Below, piece by piece: positions 42,980 through 51,598 of a DNA stretch of 64,000 nt (position 1 is the stretch's first letter; every line of letters begins with the position of its first letter). A program made the translations under genes and the position numbers. Below the pieces are notes generated by a model that saw nothing but the letters and a program-made list of their open reading frames with translations, searched no databases and was not told the origin of the DNA. This DNA comes from Candidatus Levybacteria bacterium RIFCSPHIGHO2_01_FULL_36_15b (GTDB lineage: Bacteria; Patescibacteria; Microgenomatia; Levybacterales; UBA12049): the NCBI GenBank assembly GCA_001782045.1, contig MFNK01000003.1, positions 248,001 through 312,000 of the forward strand, written 5' to 3'.

Positions 42980-43807
42980 TCATATATATTTATTGCTTCT
43001 TAAGAAGTTATAAAACCAAATTCTAATTCGAGATGGAAATATCCAAAGCGTAACGAATTGTATTAAGTTATAAAGAAAATCAAAAAAGGTAAAATGATAT
43101 TTGTATTTTTTAAGAGCATTTAATCTGATTTTTAATGTTAAAATCTCTATTGCTTTTAAGTCTGCATGACTACTGGACTCTGCATTAAACCTATATTTCA
43201 ATAGTGGTTTTGATATGCTAGCAAATTCATATTTACTTCCTATTTCAAACCATAGATCAATATCTTCACAAGGATAAATTCCTAGTTTATATCCTCCAAA
43301 CTCCTTAAACACAGATTTCCTAATCATTATTGCAGGATGAGCAAATGGACTATATCTAAACCAAATTTTCTTAAGCTCCTTAGAATCAGTTGGATAATCT
43401 CTCTTCAGTATCACCGTATCATGCTCGTCGATTATAATTATATTTGAACCCACTACGGCTACTTTCGGATTTTTCATAAGCAATTTGTATTGAAGTTCTA
43501 ATCTCTGAGGATGAGCTAGGTCATCTATATCCATTCTCGCGATATAGTTCGCCCGCGCAGAGCCTATGCCGATATTTAAAGACTGTGCAATTTTAAGGTT
43601 AGTGTTATTTTTGATTATTTTTATTCTTGGATCTCTTTTTTGAAAATTTTTTATTATTTCTAATGTTTTGTCTGTTGATGCATCATCAATAATGATTAAC
43701 TCAAAGTTTTTAAATGTTTGATCTAAAACGCTTTGTATGGATTTGGTAGCAAATTTTTCCGCGTTATACGCTGGCATAACAACGGATATTAAGGGTTTTC
43801 TCGTCAT
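42980..43807 (-). CDS. Family 2 glycosyltransferase
   Basis: About 275 residues from the ATG at 43805-43807, chosen because it makes an ATGA overlap with the upstream GT4 gene; an earlier in-frame start (43852) would add 15 residues without the conserved strand. The GT-A domain has ISVVMPAYNAEKFATKSIQSVLDQTF, LIIIDDASTDKT, ARMDIDDLAHPQRLE (metal site Asp-Ile-Asp) and YPCEDIDLWFEIGS. It resembles galactosyl- or N-acetylglucosaminyl-transferases of capsule clusters; substrate unknown. Confidence 0.92.
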   Translation of the reverse strand: MTRKPLISVVMPAYNAEKFATKSIQSVLDQTFKNFELIIIDDASTDKTLEIIKNFQKRDPRIKIIKNNTNLKIAQSLNIGIGSARANYIARMDIDDLAHPQRLELQYKLLMKNPKVAVVGSNIIIIDEHDTVILKRDYPTDSKELKKIWFRYSPFAHPAIMIRKSVFKEFGGYKLGIYPCEDIDLWFEIGSKYEFASISKPLLKYRFNAESSSHADLKAIEILTLKIRLNALKKYKYHFTFFDFLYNLIQFVTLWIFPSRIRIWFYNFLRSNKYI

Positions 43808-44883
43808 ATTTCTGTAAAATATCTGATAATAGCTTCGTGTAATTTTCTCCACCCTGGCTTTAAATTGGAATTTATTATTAGAGGCTTTTTAATTTTTCTT
43901 AAACATTCATATATAGCATGAGGGGTTTTATCTACTATCAGATTATTTGCTGACGAGTTTAATGCACTATCTCTCAGGCCTGCTGAATCATACGCCACCA
44001 CTTGTGTTCCGGCATAGTTTGCTTCAGGAACGATCATTCCCCAACCTTCCCTACTTGATGGAACAAGTAAAATCCAAGCTCGTGACATTTCTAAAAATTT
44101 TTTACTCTCTGAAACATAACCCAGAAACTTAACATATTTTTTTATTCCAAGACTTGACACTTTATCTCTAAGTTTTTGCTCGAATTCATCTGTACCTCTC
44201 CCAATTATCCTGAGATACCATTTTTTATCAGAATTAGAATTCAATAAAGCGATCGTTTCTATAGCATCTTTTATTCCTTTTACCTCGGCGAGTCTGCCCA
44301 CGAATAGCGCTGTAGGTGTGAAGTATTTTTTTTGCTTATTTATTTCCTCAGGTGCATCAAACCCCATAGGTAATATCTTAATTTTTTCACTTCTTACTCC
44401 AAGGGCTATCAAATCCCTCTTAGTAGACTCTGATATTGTTAAAATCGTGTTTAACCCATAGATTTTAAACATAATATGTTTCTCTATAAATTTACCTATG
44501 TTACTTGTAGGAAAAGATAACATTTCATCCCAGATGTTTTTTGCGACCTCACAAATAACAGTAGTTTTCTTGATACCTAATGCGAATATAGGAGAATAGT
44601 AGCCTGTACCATGTATGCAGTCTATTATTAAATCTACCTTACCAAACTTACCCGCCCAGAGGAAGATTGGCCAAAGAAGAAAATGAGTGAATCTGTTTCC
44701 ATAACGAATAATTTCTATTTTTCCAAACTGGCCACCTGACGATAAATTTTCTTCTCTCATTGAGTACCACTTAACTTTGTCTCCTTTTTTAATGAAGGGG
44801 GCGAGTATCTGTAGATTCAATTTTTCAGCTCCCCCTGATAAGGAATTTAGCGGATCACGCCAGTTGAGAATCAAAATATTCAT
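43804..44883 (-). CDS. Family 4 glycosyltransferase
   Basis: GT-B enzyme of 359 residues with NILILNWRDPLNSLSGGAEKLNLQIL at the N-terminus (GGAE acceptor loop), ALFVGRLAEVKGIKDAIETI, KYVKFLGYVSESKKFLEMSRAW and VPSSREGWGMIVPEANYAGTQVVAYDSAGLRDS with the E-x7-E motif. The C-terminus is short of the usual extra helix. It overlaps genes on both sides by four bases (ATGA). Donor sugar unknown. Confidence 0.93.
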   Translation of the reverse strand: MNILILNWRDPLNSLSGGAEKLNLQILAPFIKKGDKVKWYSMREENLSSGGQFGKIEIIRYGNRFTHFLLWPIFLWAGKFGKVDLIIDCIHGTGYYSPIFALGIKKTTVICEVAKNIWDEMLSFPTSNIGKFIEKHIMFKIYGLNTILTISESTKRDLIALGVRSEKIKILPMGFDAPEEINKQKKYFTPTALFVGRLAEVKGIKDAIETIALLNSNSDKKWYLRIIGRGTDEFEQKLRDKVSSLGIKKYVKFLGYVSESKKFLEMSRAWILLVPSSREGWGMIVPEANYAGTQVVAYDSAGLRDSALNSSANNLIVDKTPHAIYECLRKIKKPLIINSNLKPGWRKLHEAIIRYFTEI

Positions 44884-45620
44884 TTCTTATCGTAATATCT
44901 TAAGATTTTCAAACGATAGAAAACTGCCATTGTATCCCAGAGCATCCAAAAAATAACACGCCAGAAAGAAGACGAGGTGATACTAGATATGTTTTTAAAA
45001 TTAATTCTGACCGGAGCTTCAAAAATTCTGTGGTAGCCTAATTTATAAGCAACCGCTAATACCTCTATGTCAAAAGCGAATTTCTTGACAACAATTCTTT
45101 TAAAAACATCTTTGGCTGCTTTTTTTCTAAAGATTTTTAAACCGACCTGTGTATCTTTTATACCAAAACCGAAAAGAAACTGAGTTAAGCTTCTATAGCC
45201 CCAGGATAGAATTTTGCGCCATAGAGGATAGTTAACTTTTGATTCGGGATGTAATTTACTTCCAATTACAATATCTGCCTTATTCCAGTCCATAATGTCT
45301 AACATTAAGGAAATTTGAGTAGGATCCAAATCCCCTCCTGCATCTATAAATCCAATTACGTCCCCCGTTGCCCTTTCAACCCCTTTTTTAATAGCAAAAC
45401 CCTTCCCTTCATTTTTTTCATATCCCAAAGCAACAACCTCAATATTTTTGAGCTTGGATAACTTTTGCATTGTTTTGTCTAAATAACCATCCACCACAAC
45501 AATTAATTCGTGTTTTAGGGGAAGCGCAGAAAGAGCTTTATCAAGATTTTTTACATCCTTTGCGATAGTTTTTTCTTGTTTATATGCCGGAACAACTAAT
45601 GAAATGGAATTTGCTCTCAT
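44880..45620 (-). CDS. Family 2 glycosyltransferase, polyprenyl-phosphate mannose/glucose synthase-like
   Basis: About 246 residues from the ATG at 45618-45620; the four-codon-earlier TTG is less likely. It has SLVVPAYKQEKTIAKDV, LIVVVDGYLDKT, and GFIDAGGDLDPTQI at the metal site (DAGGD where DADLQ is usual), then KDTQVGLKIFRKKA, typical of DPM1-like enzymes. It has no C-terminal membrane helices, unlike the GT2 at 19763. It probably makes a polyprenyl-phosphate sugar as donor for GT-C enzymes. It lies 12 bases after the flippase gene and overlaps the GT4 gene by four bases. Confidence 0.9.
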   Translation of the reverse strand: MRANSISLVVPAYKQEKTIAKDVKNLDKALSALPLKHELIVVVDGYLDKTMQKLSKLKNIEVVALGYEKNEGKGFAIKKGVERATGDVIGFIDAGGDLDPTQISLMLDIMDWNKADIVIGSKLHPESKVNYPLWRKILSWGYRSLTQFLFGFGIKDTQVGLKIFRKKAAKDVFKRIVVKKFAFDIEVLAVAYKLGYHRIFEAPVRINFKNISSITSSSFWRVIFWMLWDTMAVFYRLKILRYYDKK

Positions 45621-45644
45621 TAATAAATGCAAAGTTATTTTAAC

Positions 45645-46901
45645 TTATATTCCAAACTTTTTGAAGTAGTAGGAAAGAAGCGCTATTAATAATATCGATG
45701 AGGAAAAAATTGAAACATAAATGATTTGATAGAAATCAGCATGATATAAATAAATGAAAACTATCTGAAGAATAGCTACGGGTATAACTAGCAACCAAAT
45801 TTTAGTCTGGTTAAAAGAAAGAAAAAGGTTTACACATACATTAACCATGCTAAATATAGTTAAGAATAATCCGAAAAGACCAAGAAATTTAGCTATTTCT
45901 AAATATTCTCTGCCTCCTAAAAATAGAGTTATCACAAACTGAGGGTATAGATAATAAAACGTAGTGATAAGCGCTGCCGGAAGAAAAACTAAAACAAGAG
46001 CAAGATAAAATAGTCTTTTATAACTAGCTCCAATAGCATGTCTTTTAATTAGAAGTGGAAACAAAACTGAGGGAATTGGCATGGTAAAGTAGAATATCAC
46101 TTTTCCAATTAGAGATAATCCAGCATAAAAACCTGCTTGCTTTGCTTCAAATAGATGTCTTACAAGAATTACATCAATGGAGGTAAACGATGTGAGAAAC
46201 AACATAGTAAAAAAAGCCGGAACCGAATAAGATAAAATCTCTTTTTTAGGGAGGTTTATGCTTTGATTAAACTTTAAATTTATAAATGATCGCAATGGAA
46301 AAAATGAGATAAGAAATGAACCTAATGTCATAAAAAATATTGCAATCAAACCGGAATAAGCCTTAAATCCTAAATAAACAAGTAGTACACCTGCGGCAAG
46401 TTTTATGATACTAGAAACAACAGCAATTACAGATATTAATGGGAATTTTAATAAACTTTGAAGAAAAGATTGATTAAGACTACTTAAATAGACGATTGAA
46501 ACAATTGCTCCTACCACAACCAAATACCAGATGCTATCCAATTTTAGAAATAATGAGATTGGAAAGGTTAATGCGCAGAAAATCGCAAACAAAGTGATTG
46601 AAAAAATCAGTAAAAATTTTGCACACAGATTATAAAACGAGGAAAATTTATCCAACTTTCCTTGTGCATAATAATCCGTTGCAAATTTTACAATAATTGT
46701 ACTAATTGAGCCTGCCGGAATAAGTGCTAAGGAAATAATTGCAAGAAGACTTGCAAATATTCCATAATCGGTCACTGACAAATTGCGTGCCAGAAAAAGG
46801 TTAAGAAGAAATGCCAAGAAATTCCCCGCCATCCCCCCTAAAAATAAATAAAATGAACCTTTTATCAGGTCATGGCGTAGTAGCTTTGTTAATAAATTCA
46901 T
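45645..46901 (-). CDS. Polysaccharide biosynthesis flippase (Wzx/MurJ-like MOP superfamily)
   Basis: The 418-residue protein has about 12 hydrophobic helices and the N-terminal pattern GSFYLFLGGMAGNFLAFLLNLFLARNLSVTDYGIFASLLAI of Wzx-type lipid-linked oligosaccharide flippases. It would move the polyprenyl-pyrophosphate glycan across the membrane for attachment or polymerisation outside. It is the only such protein in the window, so it probably serves the whole cluster. It overlaps the GT4 gene upstream by four bases (ATGA). Confidence 0.92.
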   Translation of the reverse strand: MNLLTKLLRHDLIKGSFYLFLGGMAGNFLAFLLNLFLARNLSVTDYGIFASLLAIISLALIPAGSISTIIVKFATDYYAQGKLDKFSSFYNLCAKFLLIFSITLFAIFCALTFPISLFLKLDSIWYLVVVGAIVSIVYLSSLNQSFLQSLLKFPLISVIAVVSSIIKLAAGVLLVYLGFKAYSGLIAIFFMTLGSFLISFFPLRSFINLKFNQSINLPKKEILSYSVPAFFTMLFLTSFTSIDVILVRHLFEAKQAGFYAGLSLIGKVIFYFTMPIPSVLFPLLIKRHAIGASYKRLFYLALVLVFLPAALITTFYYLYPQFVITLFLGGREYLEIAKFLGLFGLFLTIFSMVNVCVNLFLSFNQTKIWLLVIPVAILQIVFIYLYHADFYQIIYVSIFSSSILLIALLSYYFKKFGI

Positions 46902-47950
46902 ACACTTTTATAAACATCGATTGTTTCCTGTGCGGTTTTTTTCCAAGAAAAACGCTTTACATTTTCTAAGCCTTTCTCCTGAAACTCTTTTTGTAGTTTT
47001 TCGTCTTCAAAGACCTCTTTAATTCCTTCAGCCATTTTTTCGTAATTAAATGGGTCAATATAATAAACACTGTTTCCGCCAACTTCTAAGAGAGATGCTT
47101 CTTTTGTTGTAATAACCGGAGAACCACATGCCTGTGCTTCAAGAACTGGGAGTCCGAAACCTTCATAGAATGATGGCAGTATAGAAACTGTAGCGGTATT
47201 ATAAAGAGACACTAAATCTTCCTGGGTTACAAAACCAAGAACAGTAATAAGATTTGAATTTTCAGTTTTAAATTCGTCGATTTGTTGATGTACACGAACG
47301 AGATCCCTATTCCATAAGTTAGTTTTATCGAACTCAGAGACAAAAGCCTTACCAACCAAAACAAGCGGTATGTTCGCGGCTTTAATCGCATTAAGAAGTC
47401 TTGGAAGATTTTTATTTGGGGTCACATCACCAACATACAATACAAACTTCTCAGGTAGATTATACTTTTTCCTAACTTCCATTTTCCATTTTCCACCTTC
47501 AAGAACTCTAAACTCTTCCCCCGCGGCTAAGTAGACAACGTTTACCTTATTTTCTTTCGCCCCAACATACTTAAGAATGTCGCCCTTGGAATTTTTGGAA
47601 TCTGTTATTATTGCATTCGCTTGCTTTAGAGAAAATCTTTGCATCTGCCATTTAAGCTGACCTTTAAAACCTCTTGGAAAAAGATTGGGAAAAACTATTG
47701 GAGTTAAATCGTGGACTGTAACAACTGTTTTATATCTTTTGTATAAAGGAAGCGCAAGAAAAAACGGTTCGAAATAAGGAAAATGTACCAAATCTACTTT
47801 GTTAGGTAATTTATCTCCCGTATTAAAAAATATGTATTCATTTTCCGGAAAGTAATTAACTAAGGAGCTCTTAAGATGTTCTAAATAAAACCCAACTCCT
47901 CTAACTTTATGACCTGTTTGTAGCGGTGAAACATCGATTGCAACTTTCAT
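46898..47950 (-). CDS. Family 4 glycosyltransferase with short heptamer array
   Basis: The 350-residue GT-B enzyme has VAIDVSPLQTGHKVRGVGFYLEHL, TVVTVHDLTPIVFPNLFP, FVLYVGDVTPNKNLPRLL and PSFYEGFGLPVLEAQACGSPVITT, then SLLEVGGNSVYYIDP. This is the mannosyltransferase B-like group, as at 16176. Residues around 148-156 (GGKWKMEVRK) are encoded by a short seven-base repeat (47479-47499) in the interdomain segment. It overlaps its neighbours by four bases on both sides. Confidence 0.93.
   Translation of the reverse strand: MKVAIDVSPLQTGHKVRGVGFYLEHLKSSLVNYFPENEYIFFNTGDKLPNKVDLVHFPYFEPFFLALPLYKRYKTVVTVHDLTPIVFPNLFPRGFKGQLKWQMQRFSLKQANAIITDSKNSKGDILKYVGAKENKVNVVYLAAGEEFRVLEGGKWKMEVRKKYNLPEKFVLYVGDVTPNKNLPRLLNAIKAANIPLVLVGKAFVSEFDKTNLWNRDLVRVHQQIDEFKTENSNLITVLGFVTQEDLVSLYNTATVSILPSFYEGFGLPVLEAQACGSPVITTKEASLLEVGGNSVYYIDPFNYEKMAEGIKEVFEDEKLQKEFQEKGLENVKRFSWKKTAQETIDVYKSV
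47479..47499. repeat. In-frame heptanucleotide tandem array C (unit CCATTTT)
   Basis: Two perfect units of CCATTTT and one decayed unit. The minus-strand gene reads it as GGKWKME in the segment linking the two GT-B domains. It is the shortest of the five arrays and would not be convincing alone. Confidence 0.5.
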
Positions 47951-49089
47951 AAGTATCTTTTGAGTTTTGGAAATTTAAAAACTAAAAACTCATAAACTCC
48001 GTATGTTGCAATTATATATAAAACAGGGATCAGAATTACAAAATATCTAGCGCTTGCATCGCCTAAGCTCATTAAAATTAAATAACTTAAAGACCAAACA
48101 AGCAATATCTCTATTTCTAGCTTTGTATTTCTTGCTATAAAACTTCTCATCAGAGTTAAAAAAGATATCACAGTTATGAGAGGCCAAGTGATGAACCATT
48201 GAGGATCGTATGCAATTGCATTTCCGTTGTACCATTTATTAATAAGCAAAAGTGGCCAAATAGTAAATGGCTGTCTTAAATGCCCAGTGTTGTAAAGAAA
48301 AATCCATTTTTGAATTCCCAAAAATTTGTTTAATGGGTAACCATCTAATAGTACTTTCAAATAAGTTGAATATAAGAATAATACTGCCACTGGTAGGCTG
48401 ATTATTAGTTGTTTAAGCCTCATATAATCTTTATGTATCAAAAGTGGAATTACTAAGGCAACTATAATTGCCGCTCCACTTCCGAAAAATTTTGTTGATA
48501 TAAAAGCGCCTAAAAATACAGCAGATAAAAAAATATTAAAAAAACTATTTCTTGTAATTCTTGCTCTATTAAAAAAATAAAAAATTAACAGCAAGAAAGA
48601 TAGCTGCATCAAATCTAATAAGGGCGTATAAATCAATTGATTCTTAAAAATTGGTTCAAAACTAAACAAGAGAGGTGGCAAAGAGGCAATTAAGGAATTT
48701 CCGAAAATTTGTTTCCCAACAAGATACATGAGAAACAATGACAGAAGGGAAAATAAAAATATAACAACGTTTGGATTATTAAAAATAAGAATTGAAGCTC
48801 CAATTAAATATTTGCCAAGTGGCGGTGCTTCTGGGTTCGTAATTATGGGACTTTCTCCTTTAATCAATGCTCCTGCGGAATATGAATATAAATAAAAATC
48901 CTTTATAAAATTTCCATGTTTATTCTTATAAACAGAGTCGTAGACCATTTTTTTCAGATCAGAGAAGTTATGCCAATAATTGAACGTATATAAATCTTTG
49001 TGCGAGTAAACTACAGAAAAAACGTTATAAAAAATCAGCGCAATAAGAATAATTTTGATATATTTTAAATTTTTGAGTGCCATTTCCAT
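47947..49089 (-). CDS. GT-C membrane glycosyltransferase, PMT/GT39-like
   Basis: The 380-residue polytopic protein has about nine or ten hydrophobic helices. The external loop after helix 1 contains NYWHNFSDLKK..VYKNKHGNF, and the next has NPEAPPLGKYLIGASILIF, like the PPLGK motif of protein O-mannosyltransferases. It is shorter than the 450-550 residues of its relatives, lacking most of a soluble tail. It overlaps galE by 25 bases; a second ATG two codons in shortens this to 19. Confidence 0.83.
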   Translation of the reverse strand: MEMALKNLKYIKIILIALIFYNVFSVVYSHKDLYTFNYWHNFSDLKKMVYDSVYKNKHGNFIKDFYLYSYSAGALIKGESPIITNPEAPPLGKYLIGASILIFNNPNVVIFLFSLLSLFLMYLVGKQIFGNSLIASLPPLLFSFEPIFKNQLIYTPLLDLMQLSFLLLIFYFFNRARITRNSFFNIFLSAVFLGAFISTKFFGSGAAIIVALVIPLLIHKDYMRLKQLIISLPVAVLFLYSTYLKVLLDGYPLNKFLGIQKWIFLYNTGHLRQPFTIWPLLLINKWYNGNAIAYDPQWFITWPLITVISFLTLMRSFIARNTKLEIEILLVWSLSYLILMSLGDASARYFVILIPVLYIIATYGVYEFLVFKFPKLKRYL

Positions 49090-50030
49090 GCGCTTTCAAT
49101 AATTGTTTTAAGATCTGAATTTATTGGATTAAAACCTAAAATATTTTTTGCTTTTGTATTGTCTGCAAAGATTTGTGGTGGATCGCCAAATCTTCTATCT
49201 TTATATGCAATTTGCAAATCCTTTTCGCTCACCTTTTTTACCATTTCTAAAACTCCTAGGTTAGAATATCCCTTTCCTGCTCCAAGATTAAAACTATCGC
49301 TTGTGTTTTTATCCTTAAGATACGAAAGTGCCTGTAAATGAGCCTCTGCCAAATCTAAAACGTGGATATAATCCCTAATACAAGTGCCATCAGGTGTTGG
49401 ATAGTCCTTGCCAAAGAGCGTAAAGGGTTTGTTTTCAAGAATAGCGATTATTGCGTTTGGAATAATATGGGTTTCAGCTTCATGGTTTTCCCCCATTGAG
49501 CCATCCAAAGCTGCTCCCGCAGCATTAAAATAGCGAAGATTAATGTGTTTGATATTGTAAATTTTATCGTACCAGAACAAAACTTTCTCAAACATTAACT
49601 TAGACTGTCCATAAACACTTTCCGGCTTCTTAGACTCATCCTCGCTCACCGGTATTTTCTTCGGTGTACCATATATAGAGCATGTAGATGAAAAAACAAA
49701 GTGAGAAGTTTTTCCTTTCATCGCATCAAGCAGGTTAAGACCACCCTGGATGTTATTCTCAAAATACTTTTCGGGTTTTTCCATTGACTCTCCTGCTAAA
49801 GCATAAGCGGCAAAGTGAATTACAGCATCGAATTTGTTTTCGGAAAATATTTTTTTGACAAATTCTTTGTCTAATAGGTTTCCTTCGTAAAGCTTAACTT
49901 CCTGTGGAACAACCTCCCTGTGCCCAACTTCTAAACTATCCAAGACAATAGGCTCGTCTCCGTTTTCGATGAGTCGCTTTACCATGAAACTTCCGATGTA
50001 ACCTGCTCCTCCTGTTACTAATATCTTCAT
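49065..50030 (-). CDS. galE: UDP-glucose 4-epimerase
   Basis: It interconverts UDP-glucose and UDP-galactose (or the N-acetyl forms). The 321 residues have TGGAGYIGSFMVKRL (6-20), HFAAYALAGESMEKP, FSSTCSIYGTP (113-123) and VYGQSKLMFE with Tyr140 and Lys144, then NLRYFNAAGA and GTCIRDYIHVLDLA. All marks are intact. Its presence suggests galactose or GalNAc residues in the glycan. It lies 15 bases after the GT39-like gene at 50045 and overlaps the GT-C gene downstream by 25 bases. Confidence 0.96.
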   Translation of the reverse strand: MKILVTGGAGYIGSFMVKRLIENGDEPIVLDSLEVGHREVVPQEVKLYEGNLLDKEFVKKIFSENKFDAVIHFAAYALAGESMEKPEKYFENNIQGGLNLLDAMKGKTSHFVFSSTCSIYGTPKKIPVSEDESKKPESVYGQSKLMFEKVLFWYDKIYNIKHINLRYFNAAGAALDGSMGENHEAETHIIPNAIIAILENKPFTLFGKDYPTPDGTCIRDYIHVLDLAEAHLQALSYLKDKNTSDSFNLGAGKGYSNLGVLEMVKKVSEKDLQIAYKDRRFGDPPQIFADNTKAKNILGFNPINSDLKTIIESAWKWHSKI

Positions 50031-50044
50031 TCTTCTATTTTACC

Positions 50045-51598
50045 TTATCTGAAAATTAAATTCTGGAAATAATTTGGATCTACTTCTAATTTATCCTTGG
50101 AAAGATCTATTTTCTCAACAACTATACCACTGTCAAATCTTTTAAAAGTTGCGGGCTCCGCTTGCGTTCTAATTACGTTTTCCTTCCAGAATAAATGAGC
50201 ATTATCATCATTCTGACGGGGCGGATACATTATTAAATACGTGTTCTGTGATTTTCTATTCTCGAGCTGGTTTAACCTATTTTCTTTTGAGAAATACCAA
50301 ATTAGGTAATCCATATTATAGGTTAAAATACCCGGTGAATATACAAAGTATCCCGCGTCTTTTCGTTTAGAATCATTAATAACCCACTCGGCAACCTCTT
50401 TCTGATTTATGTAAGTTCCATTGCTTACTGATTTATATTCTTGATTTTGAAGATATACAGTACTGAGATAATTCAAAGGCGCTATGACTGCAATTAAAAG
50501 AAAGGCTAAAACTAGGAAACGAAGAAAAGGAATTTTCCAAATGATTTTTATTGATAAGCTTACGATAAAAGAAAAAATTACAGCAATTGGAAGAAGATAG
50601 TGGGACCACAAAGGGAAAGGGTAAATTATGTAAAAACCAAAGATCAAGACAGGAGAGAACAAAAGAAAAATAAACTCTTTATCCAACTTTTGAATTCTTG
50701 AGCTTCTAATTTTTTTGGTTAAAAAGAATAATGCAGAGAAAATAATAGAAACCAATAATATTTCTGAAATTATATTTTTTTCATATAAAGGCGAGAAAAA
50801 ACTATCCCACAAAGCATTTGCCCTATCACCCACCCTAAATATAATATCTGAATACTGTTCGTAACCGGGAAGTGGTTTATGTGTATTTGTGAATAATTTA
50901 AATACAGAAGAAGTCATTAAAAACTGATGCCTTAAGTCGAAAAGAATAAAAGTAGATACTGCCAATACCGCGCTTAGAAAGCCTAAAAATAAATATTTGA
51001 TTCTTGGAATTCTTCCTGCAAAAAGAAAAGCTAAAATAGTTACCGGCAGAAGAAGGACAGAAAATGCAGACTCAAACTGAAAACCCAGTCCTATTGAAAA
51101 GAGTGCAAGTATAAAATATTTTTCCTCCCCTCTGATAAATTTAACTATTGAAAGAAGATATAAAAGAAACACAATGGGAAGTACTTGAGCGTTAGTAGTA
51201 ATTTGAGTAGATGCAATAAGCTCACCTGATATGGTAAGAAAAAAAGCAACAAGCAGTCCTAGCCAGTTGTTATACAGCTTCCATCCTACAATAAAACCGG
51301 CTGCAACAATTCCTAGATTTACCAAAAGGAAAAGCGGAATGAGGGTAAGGAAAGGATTTCCTCCAGACAAGATAAAGAATGGAACTATAAAATATATCCA
51401 TAACACCCCATGAAATAAGCCTCCGAAGCCCGTACGTCCTCCTATAAGAGTTAAATCGTGGTCCACTGCAATTGACTTAGCAATAAGCAAATCCCTTGCC
51501 TGGTCTACCAAATAAAAAAAATCTCCGTTCAATAACATATTTGACCTTAGCAAAAAAGCAATCAAAAGAATTGCTATGAATAAAAGGAGGGTCTTCAT
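50045..51598 (-). CDS. GT-C membrane glycosyltransferase, GT39-like
   Basis: The 517-residue protein has a first helix, an external loop with LVDQARDLLIAKSIAVDHD (31-48) carrying candidate catalytic Asp residues, and about ten further helices, with a soluble C-terminal tail. The loop pattern D-Q-A-R-D...H-D-L..IG is shared with the proteins at 53907 and 57196, so the three are paralogues. Likely donor is a polyprenyl-phosphate sugar. It overlaps the upstream fusion gene by four bases (ATGA). Confidence 0.87.
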   Translation of the reverse strand: MKTLLLFIAILLIAFLLRSNMLLNGDFFYLVDQARDLLIAKSIAVDHDLTLIGGRTGFGGLFHGVLWIYFIVPFFILSGGNPFLTLIPLFLLVNLGIVAAGFIVGWKLYNNWLGLLVAFFLTISGELIASTQITTNAQVLPIVFLLYLLSIVKFIRGEEKYFILALFSIGLGFQFESAFSVLLLPVTILAFLFAGRIPRIKYLFLGFLSAVLAVSTFILFDLRHQFLMTSSVFKLFTNTHKPLPGYEQYSDIIFRVGDRANALWDSFFSPLYEKNIISEILLVSIIFSALFFLTKKIRSSRIQKLDKEFIFLLFSPVLIFGFYIIYPFPLWSHYLLPIAVIFSFIVSLSIKIIWKIPFLRFLVLAFLLIAVIAPLNYLSTVYLQNQEYKSVSNGTYINQKEVAEWVINDSKRKDAGYFVYSPGILTYNMDYLIWYFSKENRLNQLENRKSQNTYLIMYPPRQNDDNAHLFWKENVIRTQAEPATFKRFDSGIVVEKIDLSKDKLEVDPNYFQNLIFR